Of a stretch of 64,000 nucleotides of DNA, positions 1 to 7,437 are shown in pieces. A program made the position numbers and the translations under genes. Position 1 is the first letter of the stretch. Every line of letters starts with the position of its first letter. The DNA is from Kallipyga gabonensis (GTDB taxonomy: Bacteria > Bacillota > Clostridia > Tissierellales > Peptoniphilaceae): assembly GCF_001286805.1 (NCBI RefSeq), contig NZ_CXYV01000002.1:1240001-1304000 (forward strand). Direction: 5' to 3'. Under the pieces are notes generated by a model. That model was not told the origin of the DNA. It saw only the letters and a list, made by a program, of their open reading frames with translations, and searched no databases.

Positions 1-102
1 TGCTTCGGGGCTAACAGGCTTGGATTTGTTCATCACCCGTGAAACGGTTGAAATAGATACACCGGCAATTTTTGCCACATCTTTTATGGTAGGTTGTCCC
101 AT
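1..102 (-). CDS. LacI-family transcriptional regulator, N-terminal fragment (cut by window edge)
   Basis: Only the first 34 codons are present. The reading starts at an ATG (100-102) with a GGAG ribosome site 8 nt upstream. It gives a helix-turn-helix of the LacI type: [21 protein letters not shown], with the conserved VS.STVSRV recognition helix at about residues 15-23. LacI regulators bind palindromic operators and usually control sugar-use genes; the ligand-binding domain lies outside the window, so the effector and targets cannot be judged. A LacI-type palindrome sits in its own promoter (154-167), suggesting autoregulation. The family call is firm; the function is not assignable. Confidence 0.85.
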   Translation of the reverse strand, partial: MGQPTIKDVAKIAGVSISTVSRVMNKSKPVSPEA

Positions 103-144
103 GCGAACACTCCATTCAAAAAAATAGTTTCAGGAATCATCTAT

Positions 145-167
145 ATTTTACCATAAAAACGTTAACA
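145..167 (-). promoter_or_regulatory. Promoter and candidate operator of the LacI-type gene
   Basis: On the minus strand an extended -10 (TGGTAAAAT, hexamer 145-150) precedes the LacI-type gene. Between the -10 and the -35 position lies TAAAAACGTTAACA (154-167). It matches the CcpA/LacI-type consensus TGNAANCGNTNNCA except for one base. The position would let a bound repressor block its own promoter. The operator is inferred from similarity only. Confidence 0.4.
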
Positions 168-209
168 ATCCTAGATATTGACAGAATCCACGATGAAATG
201 AGTCATTCT

Positions 210-248
210 ACAAACAAAAAGCCATCTTTTCGATGGCTTTTTGTTTGT
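210..248. terminator. Bidirectional intrinsic terminator
   Basis: A perfect 17-bp inverted repeat (210-226 with 232-248) surrounds a 5-nt loop. The core is GCCATC/GATGGC, flanked by A-rich and T-rich tracts. It lies just after the stop of the DUF948 gene and ends the ytxH-DUF948 transcript. Confidence 0.9.
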
Positions 249-257
249 TCTTTAATT

Positions 258-719
258 TTATCGACCCACCACATCGCGGGCAATCTTCGCAATTTCACGA
301 ACATAACCCAAGGTGGAATTGGTCTTGGAAACTCCCGATGAAAGGGAATCCGCTGTGTCAATAGCTGTCGTAGCCAGATATTCAACGGTATCTGCTGCAT
401 CTGTGGATAAACGAGATACATTAATGATGGTATCCCTTGCTCCGCTGATGGAATCAACAATATCCGGCGAAGAACTTTCTAAAATATTGGTGACTTGACC
501 TAGAGCTTCGTCTGCCTTCCCTGCAACAGCCGGAACAGTCTTTAATGTTGCATCCAGTTCTTCCTTATTTTTCTCTAAAACCTCACTGATGGCTTCAACA
601 GCCTTGGAGGCTTTTGATAGAACTTTGATGAGAAAAATAAGAGCGACTATTGCAACAATAATGAGGACAGTCAGTAATAGTCCAGTCAGAGAAACAGAAA
701 AAACTAAATCGTTACCCAC
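258..719 (-). CDS. DUF948 (YtxG-like) membrane-anchored protein
   Basis: 153 aa. One N-terminal membrane segment (about residues 8-30, LTGLLLTVLIIVAIVALIFL) is followed by a long helical region rich in Ala, Val, Asp and Ser, as in the DUF948/YtxG family. B. subtilis ytxG and ytxH are neighbours in a general-stress operon; the molecular role of the family is unknown. Here it follows the YtxH-like gene by 11 nt, so the two are co-transcribed. The start is GTG (717-719) behind a strong GGAGG site; no better ATG lies upstream. The gene ends at a strong terminator. Confidence 0.8.
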   Translation of the reverse strand: MGNDLVFSVSLTGLLLTVLIIVAIVALIFLIKVLSKASKAVEAISEVLEKNKEELDATLKTVPAVAGKADEALGQVTNILESSSPDIVDSISGARDTIINVSRLSTDAADTVEYLATTAIDTADSLSSGVSKTNSTLGYVREIAKIARDVVGR

Positions 720-730
720 GCTTCTCCTCC

Positions 731-1234
731 TTACTTGGTGTTCTTATCTTCCTCTTTTTTGTACTCCTTCTTTGCAGCGTCACCAGCTTTTTTTGCGGTA
801 TCCTTGGCAGAATCTTTCACTTCCTTAGCTGCTTCTTTAGCATCATCAGCAGTCTTTCCGGCAGATTCACCAACTTTTTCCACCTTCTCCTTAATTGACT
901 TCTCGTTATCATCCAGTGACTTTTGAGCAGCGGAAAGACCGGATTCAATAGCCGGACCGATAGCTGTCACCTTGGACTGAAGCTCGTCACGATATTCAGC
1001 AGCTCTGTCGATCGCATCCTGAGCACCGGCTTTCACCTTATCCGTGGTTTCCTGTGCCTTTTTAGCCAGATCCTTGCGGGTTTCCTCGCCGGCCTTCGGT
1101 GCATAAAGCACACCGGCAGCACCACCGATGACAAGACCCATAAGAACTCCGATGCCTACTTTAGAGGCATCCTCAACACGAGCCTTCATTACTCTTTCCC
1201 TATTTTTAGCTTCGATGTAATCAATAATTCCCAT
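731..1234 (-). CDS. YtxH-like envelope/stress protein
   Basis: 167 aa. The YtxH signature is at about residues 28-58: a Gly-rich hydrophobic stretch (VGIGVLMGLVIGGAAGVLYA) followed by APKAGEETRKDL. The rest is a highly charged, Lys/Glu/Ala-rich helical tail resembling LEA-type or coiled-coil segments. The family is small, membrane-associated and linked to general stress in Bacillus; no enzymatic activity is known. It is the first gene of the pair with the DUF948 protein and has a strong AAGGAGG site. Its promoter has an extended -10 (1308-1316) directly after the terminator of the upstream small RNA. Confidence 0.8.
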   Translation of the reverse strand: MGIIDYIEAKNRERVMKARVEDASKVGIGVLMGLVIGGAAGVLYAPKAGEETRKDLAKKAQETTDKVKAGAQDAIDRAAEYRDELQSKVTAIGPAIESGLSAAQKSLDDNEKSIKEKVEKVGESAGKTADDAKEAAKEVKDSAKDTAKKAGDAAKKEYKKEEDKNTK

Positions 1235-1307
1235 ACTTTCCTCCTTAAATTGTACTAACCAATGTACTTTTCTTGTTATAGGTTATCTATACCCAAACTA
1301 TTCTTTG

Positions 1308-1316
1308 ATTATATCA
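1308..1316 (-). promoter_or_regulatory. Extended -10 promoter of the ytxH-DUF948 operon
   Basis: On the minus strand TGATATAAT, a TGn-extended -10 with a perfect TATAAT (1308-1313), lies about 75 nt upstream of the YtxH-like start. No good -35 is visible: the expected place is the U-tract of the upstream terminator. Confidence 0.5.
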
Positions 1317-1334
1317 AATCGCATCCTTTATTAG

Positions 1335-1363
1335 AAAAAAACACCCGGCCTTTCGACCGGGTG
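1335..1363 (-). terminator. Terminator of the probable 6S RNA
   Basis: On the minus strand a 9-bp GC-rich stem (1342-1350 with 1355-1363 region) closes a GAAA tetraloop and is followed by seven T residues (1335-1341). Confidence 0.9.
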
Positions 1364-1540
1364 CACAACATTGAATATGTTGATCCTTGATCCCTAATAA
1401 TTTAATACCTTCTGTTTGTGAAGGTGGGTTTGCTGTCATCCATCTCAGAAGTCCACTCATCGGAGGCATGTCATCGAAGGATAAACTCCGCAATCCCTTA
1501 TAAGCGGCGTAGGTTTAATGTTCGGGCAACATCAAGGACA
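1335..1540 (-). ncRNA. ssrS: Probable 6S RNA
   Basis: A non-coding transcript of about 205 nt is framed by a consensus promoter (1546-1574) and an intrinsic terminator. Its ends pair: TCCTTGAT at 1531-1538 (minus reading) is complementary to ATCAAGGA at 1384-1391, forming the closing stem of a long irregular hairpin. A small hairpin ACCTTC/GAAGGT (1420-1425 with 1407-1412) sits on the 3' side, as in the central bubble of Firmicute 6S RNAs. Segments such as AACATTAAACCTACGCC and AAACCCACCTT resemble, from memory, the 6S family of Clostridia-like bacteria. 6S RNA binds sigma-A RNA polymerase as a promoter mimic. The alternative is an unrecognised leader RNA for ytxH, but ytxH has its own -10 after the terminator. 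An RNA family search was not run. Confidence 0.72.
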
Positions 1541-1545
1541 TCTAT

Positions 1546-1574
1546 ATTATAACAGAAAGTCCGGACCTGTGCAA
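1546..1574 (-). promoter_or_regulatory. Consensus sigma-A promoter of the probable 6S RNA
   Basis: On the minus strand TTGCAC (1569-1574), a 17-nt spacer and a perfect TATAAT (1546-1551). Transcription would start near 1540. It lies immediately after the stop of the lysozyme gene. Confidence 0.85.
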
Positions 1575-1596
1575 ACATTTCCCCGCCATCTTTTCA

Positions 1597-3072
1597 TTAA
1601 GGTTGATTTCCGATCGTTTTGGGATAGTTTTTATACATCCAGTTGACATCCAACTGATATTTGAAACCCGGTACCCGACCACGACTTTCAAATTGCCACA
1701 TTTGATAAGACCGATTATAATTCGGTCGAACAATTTTTATACTCTTTCCATCCTTAGTGCGGCCATAGTGGGCGACCCATGTTTCATAATCTACGAGTTC
1801 ATCCATATTGAGGTGGTAGTTAAGCCAGGAAGCTGACGCGTAAACACCGACAACATACCCCCTCTTCGCCAAGGTCTCTAAAAATCCCTTACCGGCTTCC
1901 GTCAATTGCTTTCGGGGAATTTTTGCCTGCTTATACTGATCCTCAGTATCCCAATAAACCGGGAGTTGGAGCTTGCGACTGCCCAGGATCTCCATCGTTT
2001 TATAGGCTTCCTGAACACCCTCATCGTAGTTCACCGCTGTAGAAAAGTAATAGCAACCAACGGGAATGCCTCTTTTCCGAAACTCCTCATAGTGGATTTT
2101 GAATGTAGGATCTTCGTTAGGGGCTAGAACCTCACGATCCTGCCAGGAATGTCCTGCTCTAAGGATAACACCGGTGATATTTTGACAAAGAAGGTCATAG
2201 TCGATGTCTTCTGGTCGTTGGTATTTTGAAATATCAATGACCAGCATGCCTCCATCCTTATTATATTTGGGGATGAGTTCCAGTTGTCCTTCATCATCGG
2301 TTTCCTGGTTAGAGGAAACCCGTTCATCGATGGAAACGGTAAAATCTTTATCAATAATATATGTACTGTTCCCTCTGGTTAAGGTACGGGCTTCCCGAAT
2401 CATAGCATTATTGTTCTTTTCATCAAAATAATAGGATTTACCATTAATATTTACCATTCCCGATAAGGTATTGGCCTGAGGTCCAAAGTAATAGTACTTT
2501 CCCTCAACGACAAGAAGCTTATTGGTATAAAGATTTCCATTGGGATCAGCAAAATATGACTTACCATTAACGATAACCCATGCATTTTTTGCAAGACCGG
2601 TCCTGGATCCTTCCTGATAAACAAAGTTATTCCCTTTTTTTACGATTTTACCTTGGGCATTCTGATAGGCTTCCCGTTTGGGATTGATACGACCGGATTC
2701 ATTGGATCTTCCCATGGACCATGCAGAATTTTTATTGAATTTATCCGTTGAATAGGAACGAATGGACCAGGGATTGGTAGGATGCAAAGGATTCGGCTGA
2801 ACCTTCTTATCATCTTTTGTATTCTCATCAACCTTATCCTCTTTATTTGGTGATGAGTCTTGATCCTTAGCCTGGTCGGAATGTGAAGATTGAGTCCCTT
2901 CTTCATTCTCTTGAGGGATGTCTTGGGGAATATCCAAAAGTAAAGATTGTTGAATTCCCTCAGAAGACAGGGAATCATCCGCCTCTGAAGCTTGGATAGT
3001 GGTTACCGGACAAGTGAGGAGAAGAACGAAAGCCAGACCTCCAAGAGATGAGCGTAACACGTTTTTATTCAT
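1597..3072 (-). CDS. Secreted GH25 lysozyme with cell-wall-binding repeats
   Basis: 491 aa. An N-terminal signal peptide (hydrophobic residues about 8-26, likely cleavage near 29) is followed by an acidic Ser/Glu/Asp-rich linker (30-95). Aromatic repeats of the choline/glucan-binding type lie at about 140-225 (NGKSYFADPNGN, GKYYYFGPQ, NGKSYYFDEKN). The C-terminal glycoside hydrolase 25 (muramidase) domain starts at about 275: VIDISKYQ gives the first catalytic Asp (280) and YWDTED the DxE pair (375, 377). It should cut peptidoglycan glycan strands outside the cell, for remodelling, division or competition. It stands alone, with its own promoter and a leader of about 115 nt containing an 11-bp hairpin. 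The family assignment is firm; the biological role is inferred. Confidence 0.9.
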   Translation of the reverse strand: MNKNVLRSSLGGLAFVLLLTCPVTTIQASEADDSLSSEGIQQSLLLDIPQDIPQENEEGTQSSHSDQAKDQDSSPNKEDKVDENTKDDKKVQPNPLHPTNPWSIRSYSTDKFNKNSAWSMGRSNESGRINPKREAYQNAQGKIVKKGNNFVYQEGSRTGLAKNAWVIVNGKSYFADPNGNLYTNKLLVVEGKYYYFGPQANTLSGMVNINGKSYYFDEKNNNAMIREARTLTRGNSTYIIDKDFTVSIDERVSSNQETDDEGQLELIPKYNKDGGMLVIDISKYQRPEDIDYDLLCQNITGVILRAGHSWQDREVLAPNEDPTFKIHYEEFRKRGIPVGCYYFSTAVNYDEGVQEAYKTMEILGSRKLQLPVYWDTEDQYKQAKIPRKQLTEAGKGFLETLAKRGYVVGVYASASWLNYHLNMDELVDYETWVAHYGRTKDGKSIKIVRPNYNRSYQMWQFESRGRVPGFKYQLDVNWMYKNYPKTIGNQP

Positions 3073-3123
3073 GGCACCTTCCTTTTATCAATGAATGATC
3101 ACGACAAAATGAGATTTGTATCC

Positions 3124-3237
3124 CTTAAATAAGAGCGTAAGGAAGTTTGCAGGCTATAAAACTTCCTTAAAAGGTTACAAGACGTTTACAGAATTATTAT
3201 AACAAGCGGAAAAGACTTTCACAAGCTCTTATTTAAG
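3124..3237. repeat. 13-bp inverted repeat pair bracketing the lysozyme promoter, with an inner hairpin
   Basis: CTTAAATAAGAGC (3124-3136) has its exact reverse complement at 3225-3237. The right arm directly abuts the lysozyme -35; the left arm is in the lysozyme leader. Between them lies a second perfect inverted repeat of 11 bp (3138-3148 with 3159-3169, 10-nt loop). No T-tract follows, so it is not a plain terminator. It could be a looped operator or an mRNA leader structure. Confidence 0.6.
3196..3224 (-). promoter_or_regulatory. Promoter of the lysozyme gene
   Basis: On the minus strand TTGTGA (3219-3224), a 17-nt spacer and TATAAT (3196-3201), also TGn-extended. The start of transcription would be near 3189. 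Confidence 0.7.
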
Positions 3238-3311
3238 AAGTAGTATAGAATAGAAGAAAGATGGTCAGAAAGAATTCTTTTATCCATCCAATGATTAAAG
3301 GAGTCTATACG

Positions 3312-4118
3312 ATGACGAAAACTGTCAACCTCTTTATCAAACCCAGTCAACCCGCCCTTGCCATACGGGACCGGATTGTTGAATTTCTCCAACCTCACGG
3401 TTTCCGCATTAGTCCGGTTTATTTGGATGATGCCGACTACAATGTGGTCATTGGAGGCGATGGCACCTTCCTTCACGCTGTTCATAAATCCAGTTTTTCT
3501 ACTATACCCTTTTGCGGGATTAATACGGGAACCCTGGGCTTTTTTCAAGAATCAGACCTCCAGACTTTGGATAAAAATCTGAAAAAATTGGTGGAGGGAA
3601 ACTACCACGTTGATAAGCTCTTGCTGGTGGAAGCAGAAATAGAGACCTCATCCTGGACCTATCATCGGTGGTGTGTGAACGAATTCTCTGTCCAATCTTC
3701 CAAAAGAAAAACGGTCCACTTTACCCTTTCGGTAGACAATATCCCTCTCCTTCATTTAGCCGGTGATGGTCTTATCGTTTCAACCCCCTCCGGATCCACC
3801 GCCTATAACTTATCATCAGGCGGTTCCATCCTCTATCAGACATTGAAGGGTTATCAAGTCACTCCTCTTAACCAGTTACGATCAAAAACCTATGAAGCCC
3901 TTCCCTCCTCTATCGTCCTTCCCTCATCAGCTGAAACGGTAGTTTCTTTTCCCCCTGATGAAAAAGATAAGGCGATCTTAGTGACTGATGGAATGGAAGA
4001 ACATTTCCTGGGGTTGAAAAAAATCTCCTTTCGACAGACCGATAAGATAATCCATCGTATCCTCTTCAACTCCAACTGGTACTGGTACAACTTAAAAGAT
4101 AAACTAATCGGATCATAA
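3312..4118 (+). CDS. nadK: NAD kinase
   Basis: 268 aa. It phosphorylates NAD to NADP in the cytoplasm. The nucleotide-binding GGDGT motif is at residues 48-52 (VVIGGDGTFLHAVH), followed by GINTGTLGFF and the SGSTAYNLSSGG motif in the C-terminal beta domain, all diagnostic for the PpnK/NadK family. An in-frame ATG at 3261 has no ribosome site; the ATG at 3312 follows AAAGGAG with 9-nt spacing and gives the usual N-terminus, so it was chosen. The gene is divergent from the lysozyme gene and ends in a terminator shared with the PBP gene. The plus-strand promoter is not clear. Confidence 0.93.
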   Translation: MTKTVNLFIKPSQPALAIRDRIVEFLQPHGFRISPVYLDDADYNVVIGGDGTFLHAVHKSSFSTIPFCGINTGTLGFFQESDLQTLDKNLKKLVEGNYHVDKLLLVEAEIETSSWTYHRWCVNEFSVQSSKRKTVHFTLSVDNIPLLHLAGDGLIVSTPSGSTAYNLSSGGSILYQTLKGYQVTPLNQLRSKTYEALPSSIVLPSSAETVVSFPPDEKDKAILVTDGMEEHFLGLKKISFRQTDKIIHRILFNSNWYWYNLKDKLIGS

Positions 4119-4160
4119 AAGAAAAAGAGGTCGGGATTTTCTCCCGACCTCTTTTTCTTT
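4118..4160. terminator. Bidirectional terminator between nadK and the PBP gene
   Basis: A perfect 19-bp inverted repeat (4118-4136 with 4142-4160) with a 5-nt loop. The core is GAGGTCGGGA/TCCCGACCTC, flanked by A-rich and T-rich tracts usable in both directions between converging genes. Confidence 0.93.
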
Positions 4161-4176
4161 CCCGGTTGAGTGGCTC

Positions 4177-5568
4177 TTACTGTTGGGAACTCCAATAATT
4201 AATCATGGATAAAACTAAGGGTTGAGCCGCCTGATAACCCATTCGACCATCGTCTTCAAGAACAAGACAAATAGCAATAGTCGGCTTATCCAGGGGAGCA
4301 AATGCACAATAAAGAGCATTGGTTGATCCTCCGGCAATCTGTGCGGTACCTGATTTCCCGCCTATAGGAATAGACACCTGGTCCTGAGCCCCATTCGCCT
4401 GAGCCGTATCATGAAGATCCTCCGCCACTATCCCTGCATTCTTCTTATCAAGGCTCTGAAGAATTTTTGATTTTGCATCACGGAGGTGGCCCCCATTCGG
4501 TGAAATAATGGATTTGACAAGTGTTGGAGCCATCATCACTCCCTCATTGCCAATTGCACCATAAGCCATGGCCAGATGGAGAGGAGAAATGGTTATTTTT
4601 CCTTGGCCAAAAGAATTGGCGGCAAGAAGGGTAGGATCCATTCCACTAGTAAAAGGAGCCCGGGAGGTAGTCACTTTCAAGTCAAAAGGAATCTCCTTAT
4701 TAAAATGAAAATCTTCAAAAATCCTGCCGAAAGCCTCAGGTCCAGCTTTCTGGGAGAGGTCAGCAAAATAAGTATTTGAAGAGTGAATCAAAGCCTCTCG
4801 AAGCCCGATGTCCCCATAGGCCTTCCCTTCATAGTTTTCAATGGAGTAACCGGAAATAACCGTCTTCCCCTTATCTTCGTAATTTTCCGCTTTTCCGGCG
4901 TCCAGCAAAGCCATAGCCGAAATCGCTTTTAATACAGAACCGGGCGTGTAACGACCGTTAATAGAACGGTTTACTAATACATTTCCCTCAGTCTCCAGAA
5001 GGTCATTCCAGGACTCATCTACTTCATTAAGATCAAAAGAAGGGACGGAAACCATGGCTAAAATCTCTCCGGTTTGCGGATTAATGGCTACAGCCGATCC
5101 TTTCTTCCCCTTGAGCAGCTGGTAGGTGTAAGCTTGCAGATCATGATCAATGGTCAATTGAACATCATTTCCCACCCCTTCATTCAATACTTTTCCGCGA
5201 AGTTCTGCAATGGGATTGTCCTGTCCCAAATTAAGCAAGCTGTTATTTAAGGTTTTTTCCAAACCGGATTTCCCGTAGGTGTCCGAATTGTAGCCAATCA
5301 GGTGAGCATAGAGTGCAGGGTACTTACAATAACGAGTATATGTTCCGTCCTCTTTTTTCTGCCGTTCAACCAAAACGCGATTATTTCGGTCCAAAAAACG
5401 CCCTCGACCGAAATGAGATTCATCGACCCAGTTTCGGGGATTGAGGTTATGTGCACGAAGATCAGGTGCCTTAACTACTTCAAAATAGGCGAGATAAAGG
5501 GCTAAACCAAGGAAGGCAACCATCATGATAGAAAATAAGACTAACATCCGATTTCTAGACCGTTTCAT
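4177..5568 (-). CDS. Class B-type penicillin-binding protein (transpeptidase)
   Basis: 463 aa. One N-terminal membrane anchor (about 8-30), then a short dimerisation-type region and a transpeptidase domain with all three active-site motifs: SVLK (Ser211, Lys214), SSN (263-265) and KSGT (405-408). It crosslinks peptidoglycan outside the membrane. It is shorter than most FtsI/PBP2 proteins (about 550-700 aa), like the PbpA type found next to RodA in FHA-containing operons. It starts 1 nt after the RodA/FtsW stop, with GGAGG inside the end of that gene, so the pair is translationally linked and likely forms one SEDS-PBP synthase. Confidence 0.9.
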   Translation of the reverse strand: MKRSRNRMLVLFSIMMVAFLGLALYLAYFEVVKAPDLRAHNLNPRNWVDESHFGRGRFLDRNNRVLVERQKKEDGTYTRYCKYPALYAHLIGYNSDTYGKSGLEKTLNNSLLNLGQDNPIAELRGKVLNEGVGNDVQLTIDHDLQAYTYQLLKGKKGSAVAINPQTGEILAMVSVPSFDLNEVDESWNDLLETEGNVLVNRSINGRYTPGSVLKAISAMALLDAGKAENYEDKGKTVISGYSIENYEGKAYGDIGLREALIHSSNTYFADLSQKAGPEAFGRIFEDFHFNKEIPFDLKVTTSRAPFTSGMDPTLLAANSFGQGKITISPLHLAMAYGAIGNEGVMMAPTLVKSIISPNGGHLRDAKSKILQSLDKKNAGIVAEDLHDTAQANGAQDQVSIPIGGKSGTAQIAGGSTNALYCAFAPLDKPTIAICLVLEDDGRMGYQAAQPLVLSMINYWSSQQ

Positions 5569-5569
5569 A

Positions 5570-6841
5570 TTAGGCCTCCATTCCCATCAAATCCTCCGAA
5601 GCAACCTGAAGGGCAGCCAGGAGAACAAAAGAAGATACTAAAGAGGACCCTCCGTAGGTGAGGAAGGGAATGGTGATCCCTGTCAGAGGAATAAGTTTCA
5701 TGGTTCCGGCAAACATAATAAAGGCCTGTGCAGCAAAAATAACAACAACACAAAGGGCCAGGGCTGAATAGAAGTCTCTTTCCTGGTTCATGGCCGTCTT
5801 AAAACCTCGATAGAGGAGGATGACGAAAAGAAGAATAAGGCAGATCCCCATCATAGAACCAAACTCTTCTACAACGGAAGCAAAGATAAAATCGGAATGA
5901 CCGAGAGGAACTCGTCCGGGTTGACCCAAGCCGACACCCGTCCCAAAGAAAGAACCGGAAGCCAGGGCAAAAGCAGCCTGAATGATTTGATAACCTTTAT
6001 TGTTATAGTCTGCCCATGGATCCTGCCAGATGGTAAAGCGATCCTGAACATAAGAAAAGATATGGTAAGCCACGAAGAGACCAAGAACCGCTAAAATCAG
6101 GTTCATGGCCGGAATCCAGCGGTTTTTCTCATACGCCAGCTGGGCGACCAGGAGAACAGCAAAGAAAACTACGGCCGTACCTAACTCTCTCTGGATGAAA
6201 AAAAGACCAATCAGGAAAAAGGTAGCTATAGTTAAGGAAAGTTTTTTAAGAAGTGAAGTCTGAAATTCCTCATACCGCATAAACCAGGAGGCAACAAAAA
6301 AAATAAAGGAAATTTTTGCAAATTCAGAAGGTTGAACTTGTATTCCCCCTATCTCAATCCAGTTTTTTGCTCCATATAAAGCTTTGCCGAAGACCAGGGT
6401 CGCTAAAAACAGGGCCAAAGTTACTCCATAATAAAAGATGATTCTTCCCTCCCAAAAACGATGTCCAACCTTCAAAATGAAATAGAAGGAAAAATAAGCA
6501 AAAAGGGCCATGAGGTAGATAACCATCTGCTTTACCCCCAGATCAGGGGTAATCCGATAAATCATGATGACCCCGATCGAAAAAATCATATTGACAATCA
6601 TCAAAGGATAGGGGTCTCCAGTAGATACTTTTCTAATAATAACGATGGCGATGGAAGAGGTAAGAATCAGTCCTCCGGCAAAAAATAGGGAATCTATGGA
6701 CAAGTCCTGGATATGATAGATAAAGACCAAGGCCAAAGCCAGGGCTTGAAAGGAAACCAGGAGGCCTAAAATCCCTTTGTGGTGGCTTTGTACCGATCGA
6801 TGATCATCAAAATCTTCCTTCCAAACCAATAGTTTATTCAT
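5570..6841 (-). CDS. SEDS peptidoglycan polymerase (FtsW/RodA/SpoVE family)
   Basis: 423 aa polytopic membrane protein. SEDS-family markers: AKNWIEIGGIQVQPSEFAKI near the middle, then QRELGTAVVFF, and FGSMMG and GGSSLVSSF near the C-terminus. It polymerises lipid II into glycan strands. It overlaps the FHA gene by 8 nt upstream and is followed after 1 nt by the PBP gene. This order matches the actinobacterial and clostridial fhaB-rodA-pbpA arrangement, where the cluster serves elongation or division. Whether it is functionally RodA or FtsW cannot be told from sequence alone. Confidence 0.92.
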   Translation of the reverse strand: MNKLLVWKEDFDDHRSVQSHHKGILGLLVSFQALALALVFIYHIQDLSIDSLFFAGGLILTSSIAIVIIRKVSTGDPYPLMIVNMIFSIGVIMIYRITPDLGVKQMVIYLMALFAYFSFYFILKVGHRFWEGRIIFYYGVTLALFLATLVFGKALYGAKNWIEIGGIQVQPSEFAKISFIFFVASWFMRYEEFQTSLLKKLSLTIATFFLIGLFFIQRELGTAVVFFAVLLVAQLAYEKNRWIPAMNLILAVLGLFVAYHIFSYVQDRFTIWQDPWADYNNKGYQIIQAAFALASGSFFGTGVGLGQPGRVPLGHSDFIFASVVEEFGSMMGICLILLFVILLYRGFKTAMNQERDFYSALALCVVVIFAAQAFIMFAGTMKLIPLTGITIPFLTYGGSSLVSSFVLLAALQVASEDLMGMEA

Positions 6842-7337
6842 TATCCTTCCCCTCTATAAACATAAAATCCAATTGACCGAGGCGGATGATGTCCCGGTCA
6901 TGAACCGGCATAGGCTGGTCGACGACCTGGCCGTTAACCAGGGTTGGATTGGTTGCACCTAAATCATCAATGAGAAAATTTGTCCCCTCTTGGATAAGAA
7001 CAGCCTGGTGCTTGGAAATCGTCCGATCCTTCAAAATAACATTATTATCATCAGCCCGACCAATCCGGGTATTATCAGTTAAGTAATATTCATCCCGAAC
7101 AGGGAAATTGACCATAGACGGATCACCCAGAAAGCGGAGATAAGGATTATCCGACTCCGGTCGGCTGTAGGATGAGCGAATATCCATCGAGATCATCTTG
7201 ACAATCCGTGCAATAAAAGCCAGCACAATAATCACAAAGACAAATTTAATAACCGTAGATAAAATGATATAGAGGTTGATTTCACCAAAAAGATCCCTAA
7301 AAAAAACTTGTTCCAACAAGTCAAAAACTTTATCCAT
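6834..7337 (-). CDS. Membrane-anchored FHA-domain protein
   Basis: 167 aa. An N-terminal membrane segment (about residues 20-40, YIILSTVIKFVFVIIVLAFI) precedes a cytoplasmic forkhead-associated domain at about 85-160, with the conserved IGR (phosphopeptide-binding Arg), a KDRTISKHQAVL segment and NPTLVNG. FHA domains bind phosphothreonine and recruit partners of Ser/Thr kinases. First gene of the FHA-SEDS-PBP operon. The ATG at 7335-7337 was chosen because GGAGGG lies just upstream; longer readings have no ribosome site. No kinase or phosphatase gene is in the window. Confidence 0.88.
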   Translation of the reverse strand: MDKVFDLLEQVFFRDLFGEINLYIILSTVIKFVFVIIVLAFIARIVKMISMDIRSSYSRPESDNPYLRFLGDPSMVNFPVRDEYYLTDNTRIGRADDNNVILKDRTISKHQAVLIQEGTNFLIDDLGATNPTLVNGQVVDQPMPVHDRDIIRLGQLDFMFIEGKDNE

Positions 7338-7360
7338 AATCCCTCCTATCTTACAGGGCA

Positions 7361-7369
7361 ATTATAGCA
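7361..7369 (-). promoter_or_regulatory. Extended -10 promoter of the FHA-SEDS-PBP operon
   Basis: On the minus strand TGCTATAAT, a TGn-extended perfect -10 about 25 nt upstream of the FHA start codon; no convincing -35. Confidence 0.5.
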
Positions 7370-7390
7370 TAGGCTGTGTGGAGAAATTTT

Positions 7391-7422
7391 GATAAAAAGA
7401 GCCCTGCCATAAGGCAGGGCTC
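7391..7422 (-). terminator. Terminator of the glycogen operon
   Basis: A perfect 10-bp stem GAGCCCTGCC/GGCAGGGCTC (7399-7408 with 7413-7422), loop of 4, followed on the minus strand by a T-tract. It lies directly after the phosphohexomutase stop. Confidence 0.92.
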
Positions 7423-7437
7423 AGAAATAGTGATCTT

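Noticed and set aside
3138-3169. 11-bp inverted repeat as an intrinsic terminator
   Set aside because: No T-tract follows on either strand, and it lies within the lysozyme leader.
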